From: Aggregatibacter actinomycetemcomitans
GTDB lineage: Bacteria > Pseudomonadota > Gammaproteobacteria > Enterobacterales > Pasteurellaceae
Direction of reading: 5' to 3'
DNA: 64,000 bases
NCBI GenBank assembly: GCA_017160915.1
Contig: JACAWG010000066.1
Location: 46,416 to 110,415, forward strand
Of the stretch, positions 47,880 to 55,332 are shown one piece after another (the stretch's first letter is position 1; the number at the start of each line of letters is the position of its first letter). The notes under the pieces were generated by a model. The model was not told the DNA's origin. It saw only the letters and a program-made list of their open reading frames with translations, and ran no database searches. The translations under genes were made by a program, and so were the position numbers.

Positions 47880-48069
47880 TGCCTCTCCCGAAAGCCTTGT
47901 CCCATCAGGCTTTTCAGCCCCGATTTCGCTAAGCTCCCCGAAAAAGCAGTGAGCGCGAGTATAACACAGCCTAATCCGTTATACCCGCATTTCCAAGGTC
48001 CTGATTGTTAAAGAACATTTCGGATTCGCCGACCCCGCTGTATTTCCATGAGAACTACAGGTTGGCGAT
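47880..48069 (-). promoter_or_regulatory. CRISPR leader
   Basis: 190 bp between cas2 and the first repeat, no gene. An extended -10 (TGT-TATACT on the minus strand, 47958-47963) would start pre-crRNA about 70 nt before the first repeat. AT-rich tracts near 48000-48020 could bind IHF. Confidence 0.6.
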
Positions 48070-48363
48070 TCACACAATCAGCACATCTTTAAACACATCC
48101 ACCGCCGGTTTTGCCCCGTGGTGTTCCACTTTGCGCCGCCATTTGCTGCCCAGATGGTAAAAGCGCAGGCTGTCGGTTTCGGGGTTGTAGGTTTTGAGCA
48201 ATTTGTCTTTTAAAACAACCCACTGGTCGGGCGCGATGTCGCATTCGAACACGGAATACTGCACGCGCACGCCGTAGTCGAGGCACAGTTTTGCCACGCG
48301 CCGCAACCTGGCTTGTCCTTCCGGGTCTTCTAGAGAAATATCATAGGTAATCAACATTAACAT
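48070..48363 (-). CDS. cas2: CRISPR-associated Cas2 (type I-C)
   Basis: 97 residues, full length. Ferredoxin-fold start MLITYDISLEDPEGQARLRRVAKLCLDYG with the metal-site Asp, and RVQYSVFECDIAPDQW. Forms the adaptation complex with Cas1 that inserts spacers at the leader-repeat junction. 3 bp after cas1. Confidence 0.96.
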   Translation of the reverse strand: MLMLITYDISLEDPEGQARLRRVAKLCLDYGVRVQYSVFECDIAPDQWVVLKDKLLKTYNPETDSLRFYHLGSKWRRKVEHHGAKPAVDVFKDVLIV

Positions 48364-48366
48364 TTT

Positions 48367-49380
48367 TCACCTCATCAAAAACGGCGGATACGCCGCCAAA
48401 TCCCCGCGCAAATGGCGTGATAACAGCATAGCCTGAATATACGGCAGCAGTCCGATTTCCACCTCTTCGCCCAAAAACGGATGAACGATTTTCTCCTGCT
48501 TTTTCGCCTGCAACGCCTGAAACAGCAGTTTTCTGGCTTCAGGTTTTAAAGTTACCGCACCACCCGCCTCACTCATAAAATCCGCAGGTTTAATCTGCAA
48601 GCGATTAATCATACTAAGCACCATACGATCAACCCACCACGCGCGAAATTCTTCCAAAATATCCTGCGCCAGACTGTCCCTGCCCGGGCGGTCGGCGTGC
48701 AGAAAACCCACCTGCGGATCCAGTCCCACGCCTTGCAGCGCGCCGCTAATATCTTTCCCCAAAACACTATATAAAAAAGAAAGCAAAGCATTCACGCCGT
48801 CTCTGGGCGGGCGACGGTTTCGACCGTCAAAATGAAACCCTGTATTCTCACGAATAAGCAGATTAAACACCCCGAAATAACGCGCCGCCGCATCGCCTTC
48901 GATACCGCGAACCTCATCAAGATTTTCGGCGTAAGCCAGTTGCCGTAAAGAAACATTCAAAGAATCGACCGCACTTTGGAGCTGTGCATTTTCCCCATAA
49001 TTGCGAATCTGCCGCTGCAGCACCCGCTTACTCGCCTGAATCTTCGCCGCAATGATATTGCGCGCAATCGGCACGGGGTTTTGTTCCGACACCCGATACT
49101 GCGCCCGCCGCAGCAGTACATTGCCACTTTGTCGCCCCTGAAGCCGTCCCAAGAAACGTCCGTTTTCGGTAAAAAACGCCAGATTGACGTTATTCTCCCC
49201 GCAAAATCCCAAGAGAAACGGCGACACCAACACATTGCCGAAACAGAAAATATGCCCGATGGAATGCACCGGCAGTTGCGCCACTTTCTTCTTTTCCTGC
49301 TCCACCACCAGTGTCTCCCGCTCCTTATGCAGATAACTGCCCTGAGTGGTGATGTAGAGCGTGTTTTGCAGCTTGCGCAT
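48367..49380 (-). CDS. cas1: CRISPR-associated Cas1 integrase (type I-C)
   Basis: 337 residues, usual for I-C. Segments LRQLAYAENLDEVRGIEGDAAARYFGVF (catalytic Glu), VGFLHADRPGRDSLAQDILEEFR (His and acidic residues) and NALLSFLYSVLG are intact. Spacer integrase with Cas2. It contains one Haemophilus uptake signal (48968-48976). Separated from cas4 by the unrelated gene at 49764-50945 and a repeat-rich spacer, so it may need its own promoter. Confidence 0.96.
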   Translation of the reverse strand: MRKLQNTLYITTQGSYLHKERETLVVEQEKKKVAQLPVHSIGHIFCFGNVLVSPFLLGFCGENNVNLAFFTENGRFLGRLQGRQSGNVLLRRAQYRVSEQNPVPIARNIIAAKIQASKRVLQRQIRNYGENAQLQSAVDSLNVSLRQLAYAENLDEVRGIEGDAAARYFGVFNLLIRENTGFHFDGRNRRPPRDGVNALLSFLYSVLGKDISGALQGVGLDPQVGFLHADRPGRDSLAQDILEEFRAWWVDRMVLSMINRLQIKPADFMSEAGGAVTLKPEARKLLFQALQAKKQEKIVHPFLGEEVEIGLLPYIQAMLLSRHLRGDLAAYPPFLMR

Positions 49381-49430
49381 GGGAAAACTCCTTAAGTTTT
49401 GACCGTGCTTTTGGGTTTAACGGGTTGGTT

Positions 49431-49763
49431 GGGCTACCTGAAAATGATCGGTAGGTTGGGTTAGGCGGAACGCCGTAATCCAACACAACAGCTTGGTTTT
49501 TCAAATATTGTTTTTCAGACGACCTTGACTGAGGATTTCAACATTTTGTTGGGTTACGCCTATGGCTAACCCAACCTGCGCTTGCTTGCCATATTTAAGG
49601 CAACCTGAAAATTGAGGGTGTCGATTCAAACACCGCAACCCCGCGTGCGTGCGTTCCGCACACACCCTACGCGTTGATTTTAAAGTTTCGTGCCATTCCA
49701 CAGGTAGGGTGTGTGGCGCAGCCACGCACGCGGTGGGTGGATATGAGCTATGACTTACTTTAT
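49431..49763. repeat. Neisseria-style repeat block between cas1 and the inserted gene
   Basis: No real gene. Contents: a dialect uptake sequence GGGCTACCTGAA (49431), a palindromic AGGTTGGGTTAGGC..AATCCAACA unit (about 49451-49484), an exact TTCAGACGACCT (49514-49525), a second copy of the AGGTTGGGTTAG/CTAACCCAACCT unit in opposite orientation (about 49550-49580), AGGCAACCTGAA (49598), and a long imperfect inverted repeat of CCGCGTGCGTGCG..CACACACCCTAC (49645-49672 with 49703-49732). Such units are common between Neisseria genes and foreign to Pasteurellaceae. Confidence 0.75.
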
Positions 49764-50945
49764 TCAATTTTCAGTATCTATACAAAAATCAATAAATTCA
49801 CATGCTATATAGGCATTGTTTTCATTCATCCAGTTTTCATTTTCAGTAGAAATTTCATGCAAAATTTGCATATGATAATCACGAAACAAATCACCCCAAG
49901 ATACAAAAGATAAATAATTATATCTAAATGGATCATCATTCACCCATGTTCTAAAGTCTACAAACCCTTCATAGGAAATAGAGCAGCTATCATCAAAGCA
50001 TATTATCTTATTTACTTCATTAGCAATTGCTCGGATACTATTCCCAAAAACAGGAGGAAACTCATCTATAGCCGTTTTTAAACTTTCATATATTTCATAA
50101 TTATAATCAGTAAATCTCATTTGTTCGTAAGAAGGCATGTATACGACAGAAATAGAATATGGAGCCAGGCTTTCACTCCACCTGTCTTTCCATAGAATGG
50201 CAAAACCATTACTATTTAATTTATTTCCAATATTAGCCATATTATTCAAGGCAGTTTTGAATAAATTAACATGTTTATCTAACCTATTAAAATCATTACC
50301 TCCTTTTTGTAACTCATCATCATAAATACAAATTTGAAAAGATTGTAAAAATGAAGCTGGAATTTTCCCTTTAGTCTGATTTGGATGAAAAACACCCGCT
50401 TCATTAATTAAATTAAAATCAATTATTTCTAATTTTAATTCACCATTCAACTTAACAGGCATCAAGCATAATACATTTAAATTTTGAATGAATACCATAT
50501 TTCTAATATGGTGCAATAATAAATCTGGATATTCATTAGAAATAATAATATGCACAATATCCAACTTAGGTATATTTGGGAAATAACTATACAATTCATA
50601 ATTATATGCTCCAAACTCAGTTCCAGCCTCTCTAGTTGCATTTGAAGAGTTTTTCAATTCAACAAGTACCAAACTTTCTGTTGTATATGAAAACAATACT
50701 AAATCTGGCTTAAGAGATTCTCCTTTTTTATGCGATATATTTTTATTAGCACTAATCACTTCTGTTTCATGTAATGATAACAATGAATTGTAAAATGAAT
50801 CCAATACTTTATTCTGATAATGACTTTTATACATACTATCAAATGCTTCAGCATTATTTATCAAAGAATACATCTCGCCATGATTTCCTTTTAATGCATT
50901 TTCTAACCATTCCTGCATATCTCTTTCATATCTAAAAATACTCAT
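49764..50945 (-). CDS. Unrecognised PD-(D/E)XK nuclease-like protein inside the cas operon
   Basis: 393 residues, no signal peptide or membrane helix. I do not recognise the family. A nuclease core is visible near the N-terminus: P80-D81 in SLKPDLVLF, then E96-L97-K98 in LVLVELKNS, followed by a helix (SNATREAGTEFGAYNYELYSYF), the layout of restriction-like PD-(D/E)XK enzymes. The other 270 residues have no clear motif. The gene is strikingly AT-rich compared with the cas genes on both sides. AGAGG lies 7 nt before ATG 50945, and an AT-rich promoter could lie in the 39-bp gap to cas4. It separates cas4 from cas1, which are normally adjacent. A stand-alone defence or anti-plasmid nuclease is the leading guess; a partner in adaptation is possible. 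Confidence 0.8.
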   Translation of the reverse strand: MSIFRYERDMQEWLENALKGNHGEMYSLINNAEAFDSMYKSHYQNKVLDSFYNSLLSLHETEVISANKNISHKKGESLKPDLVLFSYTTESLVLVELKNSSNATREAGTEFGAYNYELYSYFPNIPKLDIVHIIISNEYPDLLLHHIRNMVFIQNLNVLCLMPVKLNGELKLEIIDFNLINEAGVFHPNQTKGKIPASFLQSFQICIYDDELQKGGNDFNRLDKHVNLFKTALNNMANIGNKLNSNGFAILWKDRWSESLAPYSISVVYMPSYEQMRFTDYNYEIYESLKTAIDEFPPVFGNSIRAIANEVNKIICFDDSCSISYEGFVDFRTWVNDDPFRYNYLSFVSWGDLFRDYHMQILHEISTENENWMNENNAYIACEFIDFCIDTEN

Positions 50946-50984
50946 ATATAGCCTCTCTAATATGTAAACTTACTATATTCTAAA

Positions 50985-51662
50985 TCACTCCCCAAACAAC
51001 CCCGCCACATACCCCACACTCCTATCCCGTTTCCCAAGCAACGCCGGCTGGCAAATCTCCACCAGCGAACAGGCTTTGCAGCGTTTGCCGTAGTCGGGCG
51101 GTGGGGTTTGTCCGCTTTCCAAAAGATTGCGGACGGCGGTGATGGTGGCGAGTGTGCGGGTTCTAAGGTCGTCTGAAAAGACGACGGGGACGCGGTGCCG
51201 GGTTTGCATATACCACAGCGCACCTTCGCTGACGGTTTGCCCCGTCATTTCTTCCAAACACAACCCTTGGGCGCAAAGCTGGATTTCGTCCATCGGTTCA
51301 AGTTTGGGCTTGCCGCGTTTGTATTCTACGGGTTTCAGACGACCTGTTTTTGCCTCGACTTCCACCAAATCCAGCACACCGCTGATGCCCAGTTTCTCCG
51401 CCGAAACGTGAACGGTACGCTCAAAGCGCACGCCCCTGCGCGTCTCCGGTTCGCCCGAATCCACCCGCTCGTGCAGCGCGCTGCCTTGCGCGGTCAGATA
51501 ATTCTCCGCCCACGCCTGCTCGTTGTGGATTAAAGCACACTGGCGCGGACAAAAGGCGTAGTGTTGCAGGGCGGAAAGGGGAATCAGGCGGATGTCCCGA
51601 TTGCCCTTTTGAGTTTCGGTTGAAAGTGCGGTCATTTTTTTCTGCGTTTTTTCAGACGACAT
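50985..51662 (-). CDS. cas4: CRISPR-associated Cas4 exonuclease (type I-C)
   Basis: Up to 225 residues. Iron-sulfur Cys in AFCPRQC and GKRCKACSLVEIC, nuclease core SGVLDLVEV..LKPVEYKRGK (Asp and Glu-x-Lys). Trims prespacers and selects PAM orientation with Cas1-Cas2. The N-terminus is uncertain: family sequence begins around RLIPLSALQHY; the first four codons are an uptake sequence (ATGTCGTCTGAA) and another ATG (51635) starts at an AAGTGCGGT signal, so the leader peptide seems to be made of transformation signals. Two further exact AGGTCGTCTGAA copies lie inside (51166, 51334). Confidence 0.93.
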   Translation of the reverse strand: MSSEKTQKKMTALSTETQKGNRDIRLIPLSALQHYAFCPRQCALIHNEQAWAENYLTAQGSALHERVDSGEPETRRGVRFERTVHVSAEKLGISGVLDLVEVEAKTGRLKPVEYKRGKPKLEPMDEIQLCAQGLCLEEMTGQTVSEGALWYMQTRHRVPVVFSDDLRTRTLATITAVRNLLESGQTPPPDYGKRCKACSLVEICQPALLGKRDRSVGYVAGLFGE

Positions 51663-51729
51663 CGGGTAAGCGGTGGGCTTACGCCCACCCTACCTAGATT
51701 AAAAGTGCGGTCATTTTTTCAAACGTTTT
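51663..51729. repeat. Neisserial hairpin plus Haemophilus uptake signal between cas7 and cas4
   Basis: GGTGGGC-ttac-GCCCACC (about 51672-51690) followed by CTACC is a frequent Neisseria intergenic element; 13 bp later lies AAGTGCGGT (51703-51711). The hairpin could reduce read-through from cas7 into cas4. Confidence 0.65.
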
Positions 51730-52569
51730 TTAAAAACCGTTGATTTCCTGTGGAATCAAGCCATCCAAGTTGTGCAGTTCGTAACTACCGTCAGCATTTA
51801 CTTTCAGGCTGCCGTGGACTTTGGCGGAGGAATATTGCCCTGCTTTGCAGTTGTGTTCCCACCAAATCAATTTCAGCACCTGCATACTGCCTTCGGGGCG
51901 GGCGGAGGAAGCATCGCCTTCAAAGAGTTTGGTCAACACGGCTTTGATTTTTTCGGCATCGTCGTCTGAAAAACCGGTGCGCTCGGCAAGCTGCGGCGAC
52001 ATGGCGCCGAAAGCAACGTAAATGCCGTGATCGACTCGGTGTTTCATGCCCATGGTGTCGGAAGATTTTTTCGTGCCGTCGCCTTCGCCGCTGACGCTTT
52101 TGGTGATTTGAGTGCTGGTGATGTTGATGGGTTCGATGCTGAATGCCGATTGCACGGTAACGGGTCCGCGCACGGCGATGGAAATGCCTGTGCTGCCGTC
52201 GCCGCTGAAGGCGAACACCTGTCCGAAACTGCGTACGTCCAGCCATTTTTCGCAGGCTTTTTTGGCGGTTTCGTCTTTGTTGGCTTTTTTGGCGTTAAAG
52301 GCTTCCGCGCCCAAGCCGACATCTTTGTCTTTGGCGCGGTTGGCAAGGCTGGTCATGCCGTCGATTTTCTTTTCGTCGGACTGCATAAAAATGCTTTCGC
52401 CGCTGTCTTGCAGGCGGTCGCGGATTTTGCGTTTCAGGCACACGTCGGTCATTTCGCCGAAGCCTTGGAAGTCGGCGCGCGGGCGGTTACCGTTGAGCGG
52501 GTCGCCGTTGGGATTGGCGTTGGCTACTTTCAAAATTAAAGCGAAGTCGATTTTTTTGCTTAAGCTCAT
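51730..52569 (-). CDS. cas7c: Cascade backbone protein Cas7c (Csd2)
   Basis: 279 residues. Starts with KIDFALILKVANANPNGDPLNGNRPR, the Csd2 signature, then MTDVCLKRKIRDR, FGQVFAFSG, and C-terminal EGSMQVLKLIWWEHNCKAGQYSSAKVHGSL. Multimer that lines the crRNA in the I-C surveillance complex. 23 bp after cas8c; followed by the hairpin at 51672. Confidence 0.96.
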   Translation of the reverse strand: MSLSKKIDFALILKVANANPNGDPLNGNRPRADFQGFGEMTDVCLKRKIRDRLQDSGESIFMQSDEKKIDGMTSLANRAKDKDVGLGAEAFNAKKANKDETAKKACEKWLDVRSFGQVFAFSGDGSTGISIAVRGPVTVQSAFSIEPINITSTQITKSVSGEGDGTKKSSDTMGMKHRVDHGIYVAFGAMSPQLAERTGFSDDDAEKIKAVLTKLFEGDASSARPEGSMQVLKLIWWEHNCKAGQYSSAKVHGSLKVNADGSYELHNLDGLIPQEINGF

Positions 52570-52592
52570 TTTGGTTTTCCTTTTAAGTTAGG

Positions 52593-52985
52593 TTATTCGT
52601 CGGTTTTGGTTTTGTTGGCAAAGATTTCGGCAATGCGGCGGGCGATGTCCATTTTTTGGCAGTGGTAGCCCAGCAGAAATTCGCCGCTCAGTTTGTCGTC
52701 GGAGGTGAAATCGTCGTTTTCAAACAAGTCCATAATCTCGCCAATGGCTTGGCTGCCAGTGTCTTTGCCGTTGCTGCGCAGGCGGTCTTGATAGGGTTTT
52801 AACGCCAATTCGATGTTGCGCCAAGTGGCGAATGGATGCTCGGCGAAACGCTGCATATAGCGTTCGGCGGTGGTGGCGCGTTTCTCGCCAGCCAGATACA
52901 GGGCGTAGGATTCGGTGTTTTCGGCAACGGCAAGCAGTCTGCCGTATAAATAATCGCGTGAGCGGTTTTCTTTATCTAAAGCCAT
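52593..52985 (-). CDS. cas11c: Internally translated small subunit Cas11c
   Basis: In-frame internal ATG at 52985 (MALDKENRSRDYLYGRLL) within cas8c, preceded by a strong AAGGAG (52996-53001), gives a 130-residue helical protein identical to the Cas8c C-terminus. In type I-C systems, including those of Neisseria, the small subunit is made by exactly this kind of internal start and is needed for a stable complex. The position and size agree; expression is inferred. Confidence 0.75.
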   Translation of the reverse strand: MALDKENRSRDYLYGRLLAVAENTESYALYLAGEKRATTAERYMQRFAEHPFATWRNIELALKPYQDRLRSNGKDTGSQAIGEIMDLFENDDFTSDDKLSGEFLLGYHCQKMDIARRIAEIFANKTKTDE

Positions 52986-54584
52986 AGAATAGGTTCTCCT
53001 TTTTGATGAATCATGATGACGGGCGCGCCAGCCTTTGTAGAGGGCGCAGGCGACACCGATGTTTCTTTGCCATTCCCAGTTTTCGCTGCGGCTGGGATTG
53101 CAGGCTGCCTGAAAACTTTTTTGCATTAAGTCGTCCGGAATCGGCACGGATTTGCCGCCTGCGATGACGGGTAACAAGCGGGCGTAAAGTTGTTTTTTGA
53201 GCGTATCGGAAAGGGATTTGCCGTACACGGCATCGGCAATGGCATAAGGCGATGGAGGAACGCCGCGCCATTGGGTGCGTTTGTCGGTTTTTTTGCCGTT
53301 TTGAACGTCTACGCTATAACGCTGATACCACGCGAAATCATCAACCCACGCATTCAAATTGGCGAAATAATCGGCGGGCAGAAATTCCTGGTAATAGGTC
53401 AATGCCATGCGTCCGGGCGTGGCGGAGTCGAGCATAATTAGGGAAATCTGTTCGTGATTTTTTAACTGCGCCTGATAACCGTGCAGTTTCTTTTTGATGA
53501 TTTGTGCGGCGGCTTTGCCGATATTCGCCGACCAATCGGGCGTTTCAGACGACGTCGGCGATGAAAATCCATCTGAATTTTCGACCGCACTTTCATCTGC
53601 GCTGATGTCCAAGTTATCCCAATCGATTTCGTCCGACAAATCCTTCATCGGCGACGGAACGGCTTTGCCGCTGATTGCCCATGCGACGGTAACTTGGTCG
53701 CCGTTTCTTATGCCTTGGCGGGAAATCAGCCAACGCAATGCGCTGTGTGCTTTGGTGGAAACGTCCGCTGAGACGCTGGCGGCTTCTTCGGCAGTGGCAA
53801 ACCGCCCGCGAAAGGTGTAGCCCGCCGTGTCATTGGAAGAAATCAGCTTCGCCTTATCGCCCGTATGGCGCAGTTTGGCGGGGTGCATGGTGGAAATGAC
53901 GGTCTCTTCGCCCTTCACCAGGCAGAAGCCGGTATCCGCTTTTGCCGAGGCGGCATAATCCGCCCAAGACTGCTGTATGCTTTTATCCGTCCAGGTTTGG
54001 CTTTGCACATCGCCTGCAATCTCCACCTGCCAGCACACCAGCGCCGCACCGAATTCAATTTCGCCTTTGCTTTTGGGCAATACGGAAAAAATCGGCGGCG
54101 CGTCGCCTTCAGCTTCCCATTTGTTCAGCACTTTGCCGTCGTCATCGGTTTGCAGCACGCCTGCCCGCACCAAATCGGCAATCACCGTGCCTTTGGCAAC
54201 ATAGCTCAATACGGCTTGCACTTTTTGATGGGCAAAAGGCGATTCGCACCATGCTTTTAGCTGTTTCAGGTAGCCTTCAAAATAGGCTTTTTTTTCACCG
54301 CCGTAATCGGCGTAATCTTTGGCAACATATTGAAGTTTGTCGGCAAGCGGGTACGGCGCTTCGCCGCTGGTGCGGTTTTCCGAGGCTTCCGTGGCAGGCA
54401 GCAGAATCGCGGTTTTCGGCGGCATGACCCGTGCCGTCTGAAAATTACCCTGTCCGTCTATGACTATCACAATATGGGCGGTTTGAATGGTATGCCCGAC
54501 AGGTGTCAAAGGATCATCATCGTCGCTTATGTCTTGCGCCAAAATGCTTTCATAGGTGCGGTAAAGTTTCTGCATCCAGCTCAT
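52593..54584 (-). CDS. cas8c: Cascade large subunit Cas8c (Csd1)
   Basis: 663 residues, on the long side for Csd1. N-terminus MSWMQKLYRTYESI is typical. Recognises the PAM and recruits Cas3. Residues about 320-350 (DISADESAVENSDGFSSPTSSETPDW) form a Ser/Asp-rich linker whose DNA contains one Haemophilus signal (53583-53591) and one near-Neisseria signal (53544-53555). An AGGCTGCCTGAA (53102-53113) and a GTGCCGTCTGAA (54431) also lie in the gene. Start overlaps the cas5c stop by 4 bp. The last 130 codons double as cas11c. Confidence 0.95.
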   Translation of the reverse strand: MSWMQKLYRTYESILAQDISDDDDPLTPVGHTIQTAHIVIVIDGQGNFQTARVMPPKTAILLPATEASENRTSGEAPYPLADKLQYVAKDYADYGGEKKAYFEGYLKQLKAWCESPFAHQKVQAVLSYVAKGTVIADLVRAGVLQTDDDGKVLNKWEAEGDAPPIFSVLPKSKGEIEFGAALVCWQVEIAGDVQSQTWTDKSIQQSWADYAASAKADTGFCLVKGEETVISTMHPAKLRHTGDKAKLISSNDTAGYTFRGRFATAEEAASVSADVSTKAHSALRWLISRQGIRNGDQVTVAWAISGKAVPSPMKDLSDEIDWDNLDISADESAVENSDGFSSPTSSETPDWSANIGKAAAQIIKKKLHGYQAQLKNHEQISLIMLDSATPGRMALTYYQEFLPADYFANLNAWVDDFAWYQRYSVDVQNGKKTDKRTQWRGVPPSPYAIADAVYGKSLSDTLKKQLYARLLPVIAGGKSVPIPDDLMQKSFQAACNPSRSENWEWQRNIGVACALYKGWRARHHDSSKRRTYSMALDKENRSRDYLYGRLLAVAENTESYALYLAGEKRATTAERYMQRFAEHPFATWRNIELALKPYQDRLRSNGKDTGSQAIGEIMDLFENDDFTSDDKLSGEFLLGYHCQKMDIARRIAEIFANKTKTDE

Positions 54585-55324
54585 AATTCCAGCTCCTTAG
54601 CCTCGTCTTCCACGGGCTTCACGTTTTCGCCGCGTTTGAACGGTTTTTCAGGCTGCATGTTGCGGATAAAACGGGTTTTCAGACGACCTTCTTTATCGTT
54701 TACGGGCGGAAAGTTGATGACGCCGTATGCCATTTTTGCCGCCCAGAAACGGCTGATCAATTCATGATTTCCCGTTTCTTCGGGATAGCCGAAGCTATGG
54801 AACATCAAGCCGAAATCGAGGTTGTCGATGTCGTCGTAAAAGCCCTTTCCTTCGCCGAAGGTGCAAGGCTCCACATAGCCTTGGCAGTCGCGCGTGCCAA
54901 GGAAGATATCCTGCCGTCCGCCGCGCGCCAGCATCCGCTCAAAAATGGCAACGTGTTTGCCGAAATTGCGGTCGCCTGCTAATTCCGCCCAATGTTCGTT
55001 CCATTCAAAATGGGCTTCCACTTGGTATTCCACGTCTTGCAAGAAGGTGTAAATCGCCAGCGTATGATCTACCCCTTTTGGAGATTCCCATTGTCTTGGC
55101 TTGGTGGATTTGCTTTGGGTGCGGATGGGTTTCATCACGCGGACGCGGTCGATATGCCAAATCAGCGTGGGTTTCCAATAAATGCTTTTTACGATGCCTT
55201 TGATGGCTTCGTAGGTCGGCACTTGATAGGTAAATTTTTCGCCGCCGATTTTGGTTACGGGGTCGGTAAACAAGGCCTGCCGTCCCCACACGCGGAAACT
55301 GAATTTATGGTTTTTATAGTCCAT
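54581..55324 (-). CDS. cas5c: Cas5c crRNA-processing endonuclease (type I-C)
   Basis: 247 residues. MDYKNHKFSFRVWGRQALFTDPVTKIGGEKFTYQVPTYEAIKGIVKSIYWKP is the typical Cas5c start. Type I-C lacks Cas6; Cas5c cleaves the repeat and caps the 5' handle. Contains an exact TTCAGACGACCT (54678-54689). 8 bp after cas3, overlapping cas8c by 4 bp. Confidence 0.96.
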   Translation of the reverse strand: MDYKNHKFSFRVWGRQALFTDPVTKIGGEKFTYQVPTYEAIKGIVKSIYWKPTLIWHIDRVRVMKPIRTQSKSTKPRQWESPKGVDHTLAIYTFLQDVEYQVEAHFEWNEHWAELAGDRNFGKHVAIFERMLARGGRQDIFLGTRDCQGYVEPCTFGEGKGFYDDIDNLDFGLMFHSFGYPEETGNHELISRFWAAKMAYGVINFPPVNDKEGRLKTRFIRNMQPEKPFKRGENVKPVEDEAKELEL

Positions 55325-55332
55325 ATTGCTCC

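Noticed and set aside
47714-47932. A 72-codon plus-strand frame across the CRISPR array
   Set aside because: It is a translation of repeats and spacers, recognisable by the recurring FQHSAARRRLL.
49501-49767. An 88-codon minus-strand reading frame between cas1 and the nuclease gene
   Set aside because: It is composed of Neisseria-type palindromic repeats and an uptake sequence; reading frames across such repeats are commonly annotated but have no protein evidence here.
49764-50945. Assignment of the inserted nuclease as Shedu (SduA)
   Set aside because: In Shedu the nuclease domain is C-terminal; here the PD...ELK core is near the N-terminus and the flanking motifs do not match what I know of that family.
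52027-52539. A 170-codon frame antisense to cas7c
   Set aside because: Shadow of a conserved coding gene; no ribosome site and low-complexity Phe/Ala/Gly composition.
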